Assembly: GCA_015655075.1 (NCBI GenBank)
Contig: JAATFT010000005.1
Span: 1-64,000, forward strand
DNA: 64,000 bases
Reading direction: 5' to 3'
From: Clostridiales bacterium
GTDB lineage: Bacteria > Bacillota > Clostridia > Lachnospirales > Lachnospiraceae
Shown here: piece after piece, positions 42,918 through 53,064 of the stretch
Position numbering within the stretch: position 1 is the stretch's first letter
Layout of the letters: each line of letters opens with the position of its first letter
Made by a program: the position numbers and the translations under genes
The notes under the pieces: generated by a model
Seen by the model: only the letters and a program-made list of their open reading frames with translations
Told to the model about the DNA's origin: nothing
Databases searched by the model: none

Positions 42918-44666
42918 TTACCCGATACTCCAGCCTTCCGCCTGGCTTCGGATATTCATAAACCGTTTATAAACGCCTTCCAGTCCGATTAGCTGTTCAT
43001 GAGTACCTCTTTGTACAATTTTCCCCTGATCCACTACTAATATCTGATCGGCGTTCTGAATAGTTGCCAGACGGTGGGCTATGATAATTATAGTTTTTCC
43101 TCTTACCAGCGCACTGATGGCAGCCTGTATCTCATGTTCATTCTCCGGATCCACACTGGCAGTGGCTTCATCCAGAAGAATAATAGGCGCATCTTTCAAC
43201 ATGGCCCTTGCAATGGAAATGCGCTGTTTTTCACCGCCCGATAGGGTGGCGCCGCCATCCCCGATTACCGTATCATATCCTTGCGGCAGATTCATGATAA
43301 ATTCATGGCAGCAGGCCTTTTTCGCCGCTTCCACAATCTCTTCCATAGAAGCTTCCGGCTTTCCGAACCGGACATTATTCCGGATTGTATCATGAAATAA
43401 ATATACTTTCTGGAATACCATGCTGATATCGGACAGTAAGCTGTCACAGGTCATTTCCCTGATGTCGGTTCCTCCTATTGCTATCCTGCCGCCGTCTACA
43501 TCATAAAACCTTGCCAGGAGGTTTAATATGGTAGTCTTACCGCCGCCGGAAGGACCCACAATCGCCGTCGTGGTATTCTCCGGGATCTGAAAAGAAACCC
43601 TGTCCAATACCTTCCTGCTGTCATAGGCAAAGATAACCTGCTCAAAGGCTATATTATACTTTTTCAGCTTAATATCCTTGCAGCCGGCATCAATAAAATC
43701 AGCATTTTTTATCTCCTCCACCTTATCCATGGTTGCATCAATCATATTTAAAACATGGGCAGCACTGTTCACCTGTTCCACATGCCCGTATATGACAAAG
43801 GAAAATACGGACAGCATAAGCATGGTGGGAATATCCATGCCGCCCTTAACCGCAAAAAGTGCCGACGCGGCTACAATCCCCGTGGAGGCCAGCTTTAAAG
43901 AAAGCAGGTGCAGACAGTTAAAAACCACATAGTTTTTCTCTATTTTAATATTGATTTTACGGCTCATCCCATAGGCGTCTTTAATACCCTTTGAAGAGAT
44001 TCCCTCCTGTTTAAAGGCTTTAACCACCTGCATGCCCCTTATATATTCTATGGTTGCGCCGATCATGCTCTCCTGGGCCCTTTCATGTACCGTGGAATTT
44101 CTCCGGCTGCACCGGCCCAGTGCTTTTAATGCCAGCGCCGACAATCCAATTCCTGCCATGGCAATCCCTGCAACCTGAATATTAAAAAAAGCAAGGCATA
44201 AAATCATGACAAACGCACCGATATATCCGTTTACAACCGTATCAATCATTTTCATACTATACATCTCTAAATACGATAAATCGGAGGTTATGGCAGTGGT
44301 TATCTCTCCGGCGTTTTTCTTTTCAAAAAAGCCCAGGGAAACCCTTTTTAAAATATCACCTATGGCAATTCTCTCTTCCGCCGTCACTTCATATGCGATA
44401 CTCTCCTGGTTGACAGCGCGGCAATAGGACATGAGGAATCTTGCCAATACCATCAGGATTAAGAAAACGGCTGTATAAAATACCCATTCTGCCGTTAAGG
44501 GGCTTTCCCCTCTTTTATCCGACATAATCAGATTCAGAATGAAAGCTACCGCCATAATGGGCATGGCTGTAAATAAGGTATGGAAAAAGGAATATATAAA
44601 ACCGATATACAGACGTTTTTTCCTTTCTCCGCTCCATTTTATGATCCGTCCCATAGTTTTAAGCAT
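42918..44666 (-). CDS. ABC transporter, fused membrane and ATPase domains (pair 2, second subunit)
   Basis: A 582-residue half-transporter with six helices and an ATPase with Walker A GPSGGGKTT, signature LSGGEKQRIS and IILLDEATASVD. ATG 44666 (MLKTMGRII) follows AAGGAGG; it shares one base with the stop codon of the partner gene. Like pair 1 it could import a siderophore-like compound or export a drug or lipid. Pair 2 has a TetR gene at its head instead of AraC. Confidence 0.9.
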   Translation of the reverse strand: MLKTMGRIIKWSGERKKRLYIGFIYSFFHTLFTAMPIMAVAFILNLIMSDKRGESPLTAEWVFYTAVFLILMVLARFLMSYCRAVNQESIAYEVTAEERIAIGDILKRVSLGFFEKKNAGEITTAITSDLSYLEMYSMKMIDTVVNGYIGAFVMILCLAFFNIQVAGIAMAGIGLSALALKALGRCSRRNSTVHERAQESMIGATIEYIRGMQVVKAFKQEGISSKGIKDAYGMSRKINIKIEKNYVVFNCLHLLSLKLASTGIVAASALFAVKGGMDIPTMLMLSVFSFVIYGHVEQVNSAAHVLNMIDATMDKVEEIKNADFIDAGCKDIKLKKYNIAFEQVIFAYDSRKVLDRVSFQIPENTTTAIVGPSGGGKTTILNLLARFYDVDGGRIAIGGTDIREMTCDSLLSDISMVFQKVYLFHDTIRNNVRFGKPEASMEEIVEAAKKACCHEFIMNLPQGYDTVIGDGGATLSGGEKQRISIARAMLKDAPIILLDEATASVDPENEHEIQAAISALVRGKTIIIIAHRLATIQNADQILVVDQGKIVQRGTHEQLIGLEGVYKRFMNIRSQAEGWSIG

Positions 44667-46432
44667 TACTCTTTCCCTCCTTTCGCAGCCCAATTTTTCG
44701 AACCGATATGGGCCACCCACATTTTCCTATAGGTTTCGCATTTTTCAAGTAAATCCTCGTGGGTTCCCTCTTCTTCAATCTTACCGTCTTTTAATACCAC
44801 AATTTTATCGGCATTTTTAATCGTGGACAAACGATGGGCAATTACAACCAGAGTTTTTCCTTTAGTAAGCGCGGCGATGGATTTTTGAATTTTATCTTCA
44901 TTCTCCGGGTCGGTAAAGGCAGTGGCCTCATCCAGTATTACAATGGGGGCATTCTTTAAAATTGCCCTTGCTATGGCAATTCTTTGTTTCTCACCTCCGG
45001 AAAGCTTCGCTCCCGCCACTCCGGCATTGGTATCGTATCCCTCTTCCAGCTTCAGGATAAATTCATCGCAGCAGGCTGCCTTTGCCGCCTCCGATACTTG
45101 GCCGTCGCTTGCCTTTGGATTGCCCAGCCGGATATTTTCCTTTACGGAGCATTGAAATAAAAAATTATCCTGGGTTACAAAGCTGACTAAGTCCGCCAGC
45201 TGGCTTAAAGGTATTTCTTTTATATTACGGCCTCCGATTAGGATTTCTCCATCCGTTACATCCCAGAACCTGGCTATTAATTTTGCCACCGTGGATTTTC
45301 CCCCGCCGGAAGGGCCAACAATTGCGGTAAAATCACCTTCCCTCATGGTTAGATTTATATTTTTCAGTACCCGCTCCTCTTTATTAACGGCACTTCCATA
45401 GGTAAAGGAAACATTTTTTAATTGTATATTACAGTTTTCAACGGCCGCCTTTTCTTTTGTCTCGGTAAGTTCCTCCAGATTCAGAAATTGGTCGGTATCC
45501 ATTACGGCAAATTGAATGGACTTTAAATCATTTACAAATATGGTAAAGCTGGTCAGAGGAGCCACAATGCCCATGGATAATATAAGACTTATCACAAAAT
45601 CCGCCGGAGTAAGGCCGCCGGCAAGATACAATGCCAGGCCGACGGGAAGGGTTCCAAGGAGCGTGGAAGGAAGAATCGCACCGCCAAGATTCATAAGCTT
45701 CCAGGTACTTTGAAACCATTCCAGAGTGTAATTTCGAAAGGAAATTACCGCCTTTTCAAATTTATCATAAGAGGCGGCCGATTGGTTAAAAGCCTTAATT
45801 ACTTCGATTCCCTCCACATATTCTACAATAACACCGTTTACATGGTTGCTTGCCTGCATATACTCCTCATATTTCCTGCCAAAGTTATTCATCATAATTC
45901 CATAAACAACTCCTGCAATAGGTACCGTCAGGACGGCGGCCAACGCCATTCTGAAGTCAATGGTGCACAGATAGACAAAAACCGCCACCGGCAGAAGGAA
46001 ATAGGAAATTCCTTCCGGTATCATGTGGGCAAGGGGAAGTTCAATCGTCTCCACCCGGTCAACAATAACATTTTTTAATTTTCCTGCCGTTTCATTTAAC
46101 ACCGTTCCAAGAGGTGCCTTCATTAATTTTCCCGTAATTGCCAACCTCATGCTTTCCAATATGTTATAAGCCGAGATATGGGATAAGGTAGTGGATACTC
46201 CGTAAAACACCACCTTGATTAAATGCCCGGCCACGCAAAAGCCGCACCAATATAAAACCTCATCCGCGGACTGTGTTCCATTAAAAAACAGTAAGATAAT
46301 CCGGTATACTCCTAGGTAGGGTATAATACTTCCCGCTACGCTGATAATGGCACAAATTACGGAAAGTATCATTTTCCCCCTGCACTCTTTTGCAAAGGAC
46401 AGTACCGTTCTCATCCAGTTTCTTTGTTTCAT
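44666..46432 (-). CDS. ABC transporter, fused membrane and ATPase domains (pair 2, first subunit)
   Basis: A 588-residue partner subunit: six helices in the first 310 residues, Walker A GPSGGGKST, signature LSGGEKQRIA, Walker B IVILDEATAFTDPENE. ATG 46432 (MKQRNWM) is chosen for its GGGAG six bases upstream; ATG 46438 has none. The promoter region has two palindromes, GTTATC-TTT-GATAAC and TTAGCATATGCTAA. Confidence 0.9.
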   Translation of the reverse strand: MKQRNWMRTVLSFAKECRGKMILSVICAIISVAGSIIPYLGVYRIILLFFNGTQSADEVLYWCGFCVAGHLIKVVFYGVSTTLSHISAYNILESMRLAITGKLMKAPLGTVLNETAGKLKNVIVDRVETIELPLAHMIPEGISYFLLPVAVFVYLCTIDFRMALAAVLTVPIAGVVYGIMMNNFGRKYEEYMQASNHVNGVIVEYVEGIEVIKAFNQSAASYDKFEKAVISFRNYTLEWFQSTWKLMNLGGAILPSTLLGTLPVGLALYLAGGLTPADFVISLILSMGIVAPLTSFTIFVNDLKSIQFAVMDTDQFLNLEELTETKEKAAVENCNIQLKNVSFTYGSAVNKEERVLKNINLTMREGDFTAIVGPSGGGKSTVAKLIARFWDVTDGEILIGGRNIKEIPLSQLADLVSFVTQDNFLFQCSVKENIRLGNPKASDGQVSEAAKAACCDEFILKLEEGYDTNAGVAGAKLSGGEKQRIAIARAILKNAPIVILDEATAFTDPENEDKIQKSIAALTKGKTLVVIAHRLSTIKNADKIVVLKDGKIEEEGTHEDLLEKCETYRKMWVAHIGSKNWAAKGGKE

Positions 46433-46490
46433 ATTCATCTCCCATCTGCCCGCACGGACGGACATTTTGATTAGGTCTTTACTTCTAAAT

Positions 46491-46505
46491 GTTATCTTTG
46501 ATAAC
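46491..46505. promoter_or_regulatory. Probable TetR operator before ABC pair 2
   Basis: GTTATC-TTT-GATAAC is a perfect inverted repeat. The reciprocal GATAAC-ATT-GTTATC stands before the TetR gene at 47236-47250, so one repressor probably binds both. Confidence 0.6.
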
Positions 46506-46519
46506 GTTTTACATTTTGA

Positions 46520-46533
46520 TTAGCATATGCTAA
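46520..46533. promoter_or_regulatory. TTAGC palindrome before ABC pair 2
   Basis: TTAGCATATGCTAA is a perfect 14-bp palindrome followed by CCC, matching the core and right arm of the larger palindrome before ABC pair 1 (22587-22610). Confidence 0.65.
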
Positions 46534-46556
46534 CCCTCCTTAAAAAAATAATATTT

Positions 46557-47180
46557 TTATATTTCTATTCCCAGAAGCCCATTCCAGCCGTAAAACTGGA
46601 ATAATCCAATAGTTTTAAAATATTCCTCCGAATCCTCTCTTGAAATATCACGGATTGCCACTTCAAAAACAGTGGTCAAAAAACCCCTTGTCAAAAAATG
46701 TACGGCCAGTTTTCCCGGCATTTTTTTTGCTATCTTAGCTTCGTATGCCTTTTCAATAAAATCCATGTTGTTTTCCGTATATACGTCAACCAGCCGTTCC
46801 ATAAAATCTTCTTTTCCGGAACCCTGGGCATATAAAAGCAGGAGTTTAAATTCATCCATATTCCGGTAAATGAAATCCAAAAACGGCCTCATTCTCTCTA
46901 AACCCTTGTCAAAGGTATTTCCTTTCATTCTCTCCCAGATATCAGCTGTTTCATCCGCGCTTTTCAATAATAAAATCGTATTTTCATAAACTTCCTTCAC
47001 GATTTCATAAAACAATTCCTCCTTATTTCTAAAATGCCGGTATAAAGCCCCTGTGGTCACCTGTGCTTTTTTTGCAATATCCCTAAGATTTGCCTTCTGA
47101 TATCCCTTTGCTAAAAATTCTTCTTTGGCAGATTGCTTTATTCTTTTTGCCGTCAGACTGGAACAATAAGTTATTATCAT
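46557..47180 (-). CDS. TetR-family regulator of ABC pair 2
   Basis: A 207-residue TetR repressor. The DNA-binding domain (residues 8-55) contains NLRDIAKKAQVTTGALYRHF. The rest is all-helical with no recognised ligand family. The ATG at 47180 is preceded by GGGGG only two bases away, so the start is somewhat uncertain. It is the first gene upstream of ABC pair 2 on the same strand, and matching GATAAC/GTTATC palindromes precede both, indicating autoregulation and control of the pair. Confidence 0.88.
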   Translation of the reverse strand: MIITYCSSLTAKRIKQSAKEEFLAKGYQKANLRDIAKKAQVTTGALYRHFRNKEELFYEIVKEVYENTILLLKSADETADIWERMKGNTFDKGLERMRPFLDFIYRNMDEFKLLLLYAQGSGKEDFMERLVDVYTENNMDFIEKAYEAKIAKKMPGKLAVHFLTRGFLTTVFEVAIRDISREDSEEYFKTIGLFQFYGWNGLLGIEI

Positions 47181-47235
47181 CACCCCCAAAAAAATTTTAG
47201 TTAGTTTTACTAATGCCTACTTTGATTAAAAAAAT

Positions 47236-47250
47236 GATAACATTGTTATC
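47236..47250. promoter_or_regulatory. Probable TetR operator before its own gene
   Basis: GATAAC-ATT-GTTATC is a perfect inverted repeat 56 bases before the start codon. A further TGTTATCA half-site lies at about 47262-47269. Confidence 0.6.
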
Positions 47251-47339
47251 TTTTATTACTATGTTATCAATAATTCCGTACAAGTCAATAAAGATTACTT
47301 CTAATGATATATTTTATCACCAATACTAAATAACAAAAT

Positions 47340-47472
47340 GGCTGCTGCAAAATTCTTAAACTTTATCGTATGGAAAACCCATTTTCCTTGCCTCCCACAA
47401 ATTGGAGCGTCCAGCCCGGCACAAGCATTTTTCAAACACGCTCAAGATAAAAATTAAGATTTTACAACAGCC
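47340..47472. repeat. Repeat F interrupted by a half copy of repeat A (copy 4)
   Basis: The outer arms GGCTGCTGCAAAATTCTTAA (47340-47359) and, inverted, GGCTGTTGTAAAATCTTAAT at the other end (47472 backwards) define element F. Inside, 47381-47443 is the right arm of repeat A in plus orientation (CCTTGCCTCCCACAAATTGG through CAAACACGCTC). So A sequence lies nested in F. This fills the space between the TetR and VOC genes. Confidence 0.65.
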
Positions 47473-47488
47473 CTTGTCCAATCTATAT

Positions 47489-48109
47489 TCAGTTAGCCGC
47501 ATATTCAAATTCCAATTCCTTAATTCCGCTACCTATAAATAAAGTCAATGTAGTATCATCACACAGTTTCTCAATGATTGGTACAAATTCTTTCCTGGTT
47601 CCAAAGGATATGTTCTTTATTCTTCTCACACCGTTAGGATGTATAAAGTTCCTGGGTTTAGGATCAATGTTAAAATAGGTCATCAAAAACGGAAGCTGCA
47701 ATTCATCAGGGAAAAGGCAGGTAAACCGTAATTTTCTCCCCTTTGTGTCATTCCTTCGCGAGGGCATCAGGAAATAACCCTGTTTGTATTTTTCCAAGAT
47801 ACCTATTTCTTCCTTTAAATCCTTTTTATAATCCTCAAGCGCGACACCGCACGGACCCGCCTTATGGTTATCCCAAAAGTCCAGGCGGTCGACCAGCTTG
47901 CCCTTCCCAAAAGTACGTAAAATTTTTTTCATGAATTTCGGCATCCCGCTTGAAGCAAGCAGCTCCAAATACGGGCCTTCAGAAAAATAAATAATTGCGT
48001 TATAAGGATTTTTCTTTGTTCCAAATTCCACCTCAAATCCCTTGTTTTTAAATTCTTCTACAGCCTGATACAGGTCATCTACCTTATATATTATATGGCT
48101 GACTTTCAT
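47489..48109 (-). CDS. VOC/glyoxalase-like family protein
   Basis: A 206-residue protein of the glyoxalase_3-like VOC group: starts KVSHIIYKVDDLYQAVEEF, with NAIIYFSEGPYLELLAS as the first metal-ligand strand. The family includes ring-opening dioxygenases, glyoxalases and resistance proteins; no substrate can be assigned. ATG 48109 has GGAGGAG upstream. It is 100 bases after the neighbouring membrane-protein gene and may be cotranscribed. Confidence 0.75.
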   Translation of the reverse strand: MKVSHIIYKVDDLYQAVEEFKNKGFEVEFGTKKNPYNAIIYFSEGPYLELLASSGMPKFMKKILRTFGKGKLVDRLDFWDNHKAGPCGVALEDYKKDLKEEIGILEKYKQGYFLMPSRRNDTKGRKLRFTCLFPDELQLPFLMTYFNIDPKPRNFIHPNGVRRIKNISFGTRKEFVPIIEKLCDDTTLTLFIGSGIKELEFEYAAN

Positions 48110-48210
48110 TTTTCCGACTCCTCCTATCCGTTTCGCCTCTTATCAATAAGAAGAGCTCCCGTTCCAGGATACCTTGCCCTTCTCCGGTCTCTCCCAACAC
48201 CAGGGATGTC

Positions 48211-48744
48211 CTACCAAATAAAATATTTTAGAATACCATAGCAGATTCCCGCATATACCAACGCAAAAATTGATATATATACCAGTCCATGTAAAAATCC
48301 CTTTAAATGAAACCCGTAATCCTTCCATCCCTTGCAGTCCTCCGTTCCGGGGAAATGAAAAAGTATCCATTTTGGCGTAAAGAAGCAGACAACCAACCAG
48401 TCTACCAATAATAAATCTATTACATTCCACATCTGACAAAGAATCCATTCATGCCCCAACAGACTGAAAAATGAAATCGGTGCCGACGAAAAAGTACTGA
48501 CACCGCTCCATATGGCAAATGCAGATAAAATAACATACGAAATTACAGTTACCAGCATTGCCTGCCGGGAAGTTTTCCTATCCATATCCGGCAATTTAGC
48601 CTTTTCTTTAATATCTTCCGGGAAGTCATGTTCCATTGCTTTTGGATATTTAAAGAGCAATATACCTATAAATATAATCCAAAGTAATGACCAGATCACT
48701 CCATATATTACCGCCATTCCTATATCCATCCCGATTTTCTCCAT
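48211..48744 (-). CDS. Membrane protein of unknown function
   Basis: A 177-residue protein with four to five hydrophobic segments (about residues 10-30, 60-80, 95-120, 150-172). The loop between the first two, with KYPKAMEHDFPEDIKEKAK, is charged. No family is recognised with certainty. ATG 48744 has GGAG ten bases before it; ATG 48729 is an alternative with a similar site. Its upstream region contains repeat A copy 5. Confidence 0.7.
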   Translation of the reverse strand: MEKIGMDIGMAVIYGVIWSLLWIIFIGILLFKYPKAMEHDFPEDIKEKAKLPDMDRKTSRQAMLVTVISYVILSAFAIWSGVSTFSSAPISFFSLLGHEWILCQMWNVIDLLLVDWLVVCFFTPKWILFHFPGTEDCKGWKDYGFHLKGFLHGLVYISIFALVYAGICYGILKYFIW

Positions 48745-48852
48745 TTCATTTTTTCTCCATGCAGATACTTATGAAAAAAATTCCGTACTTTATGTTAAAC
48801 TGATTATTTATTATATCTTTCTGCTCCCATCGTCTGCCCCGGATTTTAGATC

Positions 48853-49013
48853 TAGAGCGTGTTTGAAAAATTCTTGTGCCGGGGTCTGTTCCACTTTGCG
48901 GGAGGTAAGGAGCGATTCCGTGAGCGTAGCGGGACTACGTTTCCAAAATTGGGACGCCAAATACCTCAAAGTGGGACAGTCAGAACAGTCAATGATTTTT
49001 CAAACACGCTCTA
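48853..49013 (-). repeat. Long imperfect palindrome, family A, copy 5
   Basis: A 161-bp full-length copy in reverse orientation with ends TAGAGCGTGTTTGAAAAAT and ATTTTTCAAACACGCTCTA, perfectly complementary over 19 bases. It is the most diverged inside, yet the apex stem is intact: CGTAG-CGGGA-CTACG. It lies between enolase and the membrane-protein gene. Confidence 0.9.
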
Positions 49014-49085
49014 AAAGGCCTATCTAAAAATAGGGGCATATGCAGAAATATATACATTGCCCCATTGCCCCTATATTCAGAATTT

Positions 49086-50685
<1,600 letters not shown>

Positions 50686-52536
50686 TTATTCCGTTGTAAA
50701 AGGTGCCGCCGGCAGTCCTTCCCTATTATAAAGGTTGGCTCCGTCAGGATAATTCTCCCAGGCATACCTTACATGACAGGGTTTTCCTATGCCGTCACAT
50801 CTGACAACCACCGTGTTCCCTTCGATTCTTGCCGTTCCGGGAACAAATACGCCGTCTTCACCGCAGATCCTAAACTGCTTTAATTCCCTTCCCTTCACCA
50901 TCAGCCCGCTTCCCGTATGCATAAAAGTAAGGCGGATTGTATTGCCTTCCTTTTTCATTTTCTTATAGAAAGGGCCGCTGTAAACGACCTCCTCACCATA
51001 TGCCAGTTTTCTGGCCGCCAGGGCCAGACGTATTCCCAAATCCTTTTTATTGAAAGGATGTAAGTCGTTATATTCCCCTATATCAATTGTCACAATCATT
51101 GCCGTGGACGGTAATTCCAGTGCTTTCCTCTGTTCCTCCCGAAGCTTTGCCCAAAGATATCCGCCGCCCTTTTTCCTGCCAAATCCGAAGCCTGCCAGCT
51201 GTACATAAAGAAAAGGCAGATCTCCCTGTCCAAGCAAAACACGCCAGTCCGTTATCATTGCTTTAAATAAAGAATAATACTGATAAGGATTATCCCCGTT
51301 GGATTCCCCCTGATAGAAAGCAATTCCCTTCATTCCCGTCCGGCTTAAGGGCGCAATCATACCGTTGTACAATCCGGAGGGCTCATATTGGAAAAAAGTA
51401 ACCGGCTGAAGGGCTCTTACCTTGGCTCCGATACGAAAATACCACAAGCCTTTCAAATCGATTTTTTTTCCGCCAAGCTTTAAAAAATATGGTTTATCGG
51501 GTATAAATCCGCCAATATTGGCAGTACTTATAAGCCTGACCGTAATACTGTTCTTTCCTTCGTGCAATACACCTTTGGGTATGACATATCTGCGAGGCGG
51601 ATATTGGTAACCGGTGCTTCCTATCAGAACTCCGTTTACATAGGTATCATCCCCGTCCACTAAGGTGCCAAGTGCCAGCCTGGCTTCCCCGTAAGCCTGA
51701 CAGGTAGGAAGCTCTATCTCCTTTCTAAGCCATATGCTTCCCCGTATATCCGCAAGCTCCGTATTATACCAGTATCCGGGCACAACGATCTGGGTCCAGT
51801 CCGAAATATCCGTCTCTTCTTCATACCATTTTCCGGCAAGTCCTTCATCCCCAAGATTTAAGCCGTTATACCATGCCTGTGTCCTCTGGGCCTCCTCTTT
51901 TATCGTATTCTGGACATAGGAGTCCGATTTATTCCGGTTCAGCTTTTCCGTAAACCGGTCAAAGCCTTTTAAAGAAGGCTCGCTGATCCAAGCTTCCACA
52001 GGAGTGCCGCCAACCGCTGTCAGAATCAGGCCGATGGGTATCTTATAAGCCCTATACAAATCCCTTGCAAAAAAATACCCCGCGGCACTGAAATTCATGA
52101 CATTTTCTTTGGTCGCACTTTCCCAGCAGCCGGTCCCGTACTCTTTCCTGGGAGCGTGGAAATCATATATCTGGGGGGCATGAAACAGCCGAATATTTTT
52201 TTCGTCAGCTCCGGTAAGCTCCTTTTCATATTGTTCAAAAACCCTTGCCACCGGAAGCTGCATATTGGACTGGCCTCCAAGAAGCCAGACATCCCCAATC
52301 AGAATATTATGTATAAATAATGACTTTCCATCGGATATTTCCAGTTCATATGGGCCGCCGGCTTCCATAGGCGGCAGCTTTACTTCCCATTTACCGGCTC
52401 CATCTGCTTTTGTTTCATAAATTTTTCCGTAAAAGGATAATTTAATGCTGCTCTCCTTTTCTGCACTTCCCCAAAATACTATTTCCTTTCCCCGCTGCAG
52501 GACCATGCCGTCGCTAAAAATTGATGATAATTTCAT
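50686..52536 (-). CDS. Sialate O-acetylesterase-like carbohydrate esterase
   Basis: A 616-residue SASA-type SGNH esterase. The nucleophile block is GGQSNMQLPVARV; GIAFYQGESNGDNPYQYY supplies the oxyanion region and DIGEYNDLHPFNKKDLG the catalytic Asp-x-x-His. A beta-sandwich insert lies between residues 220 and 350 (WLRKEIELP, YVNGVLIGSTG). The family removes acetyl groups from sialic acid or from plant xylan/pectin. No signal peptide is visible, so it is probably cytoplasmic and acts on imported glycans. ATG 52536 follows AAGGGA. Monocistronic. Confidence 0.87.
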   Translation of the reverse strand: MKLSSIFSDGMVLQRGKEIVFWGSAEKESSIKLSFYGKIYETKADGAGKWEVKLPPMEAGGPYELEISDGKSLFIHNILIGDVWLLGGQSNMQLPVARVFEQYEKELTGADEKNIRLFHAPQIYDFHAPRKEYGTGCWESATKENVMNFSAAGYFFARDLYRAYKIPIGLILTAVGGTPVEAWISEPSLKGFDRFTEKLNRNKSDSYVQNTIKEEAQRTQAWYNGLNLGDEGLAGKWYEEETDISDWTQIVVPGYWYNTELADIRGSIWLRKEIELPTCQAYGEARLALGTLVDGDDTYVNGVLIGSTGYQYPPRRYVIPKGVLHEGKNSITVRLISTANIGGFIPDKPYFLKLGGKKIDLKGLWYFRIGAKVRALQPVTFFQYEPSGLYNGMIAPLSRTGMKGIAFYQGESNGDNPYQYYSLFKAMITDWRVLLGQGDLPFLYVQLAGFGFGRKKGGGYLWAKLREEQRKALELPSTAMIVTIDIGEYNDLHPFNKKDLGIRLALAARKLAYGEEVVYSGPFYKKMKKEGNTIRLTFMHTGSGLMVKGRELKQFRICGEDGVFVPGTARIEGNTVVVRCDGIGKPCHVRYAWENYPDGANLYNREGLPAAPFTTE

Positions 52537-52590
52537 TATTGTCCCTTCTGTACCAATGCCTCCCGGCTTAAAATTAATTTTGCAATCTGT

Positions 52591-52745
52591 TAGGGCGTGT
52601 CTGAAAAATGCTTATGCCGGGCTGGACGCTCCACTTTGTGGGAGGCAAGGAGCAATTTTGGGTGCGTAGTGGTGCTACGCTCCCAAAATCACGACGCGGT
52701 ATACCGCAAAGTGGGGCGTTCAGAACGGTGCAATGAAACACACTC
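52591..52745 (-). repeat. Long imperfect palindrome, family A, copy 6
   Basis: A 155-bp copy in reverse orientation; left end TAGGGCGTGTCTGAAAAATG, apex CGTAG-TGGTG-CTACG. The right end lacks about seven bases of the terminal repeat (GTGCAATGAAACACACTC). Confidence 0.88.
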
Positions 52746-53064
52746 CAGTAGTCCAAAAAGTTTGTAGTCGATAAAACAAAGTGGTATTATAAGTTTGAGG
52801 TGATAAAAATACGTCCAAGAAAATACCATGTTACCAGGATCAAGTTAAAATCACTTTATCCGGTTATCAAATAAACTAACTTTTAGTAAGCTTATAATTT
52901 TTTATCTGCGCTTTTATTATATTATGAACATAAAACGTGTTCATGATCTTTTGCGGCCTTCGGAATCTGCAGCCAAGCTTGCAATTCCTCTCTGCTTTTA
53001 TTATATTATAATAGAAGGTCAATAGCTTATCAGTTATTGCTATTATATTTTCACAAATTGCTTA
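52746..53064. other. Intergenic region with a direct repeat
   Basis: No gene is seen. A roughly 36-bp imperfect direct repeat occurs at 52888-52925 and 52975-53009; both copies start AAGCTT and end GCTTTTATTATATTAT. A GAACA/TGTTC palindrome lies between them. Confidence 0.45.

Noticed and set aside
48143-48448. 101-codon ORF overlapping the membrane-protein gene
   Set aside because: Shadow frame inside and beyond the 177-residue membrane-protein gene, with no own ribosome binding site.
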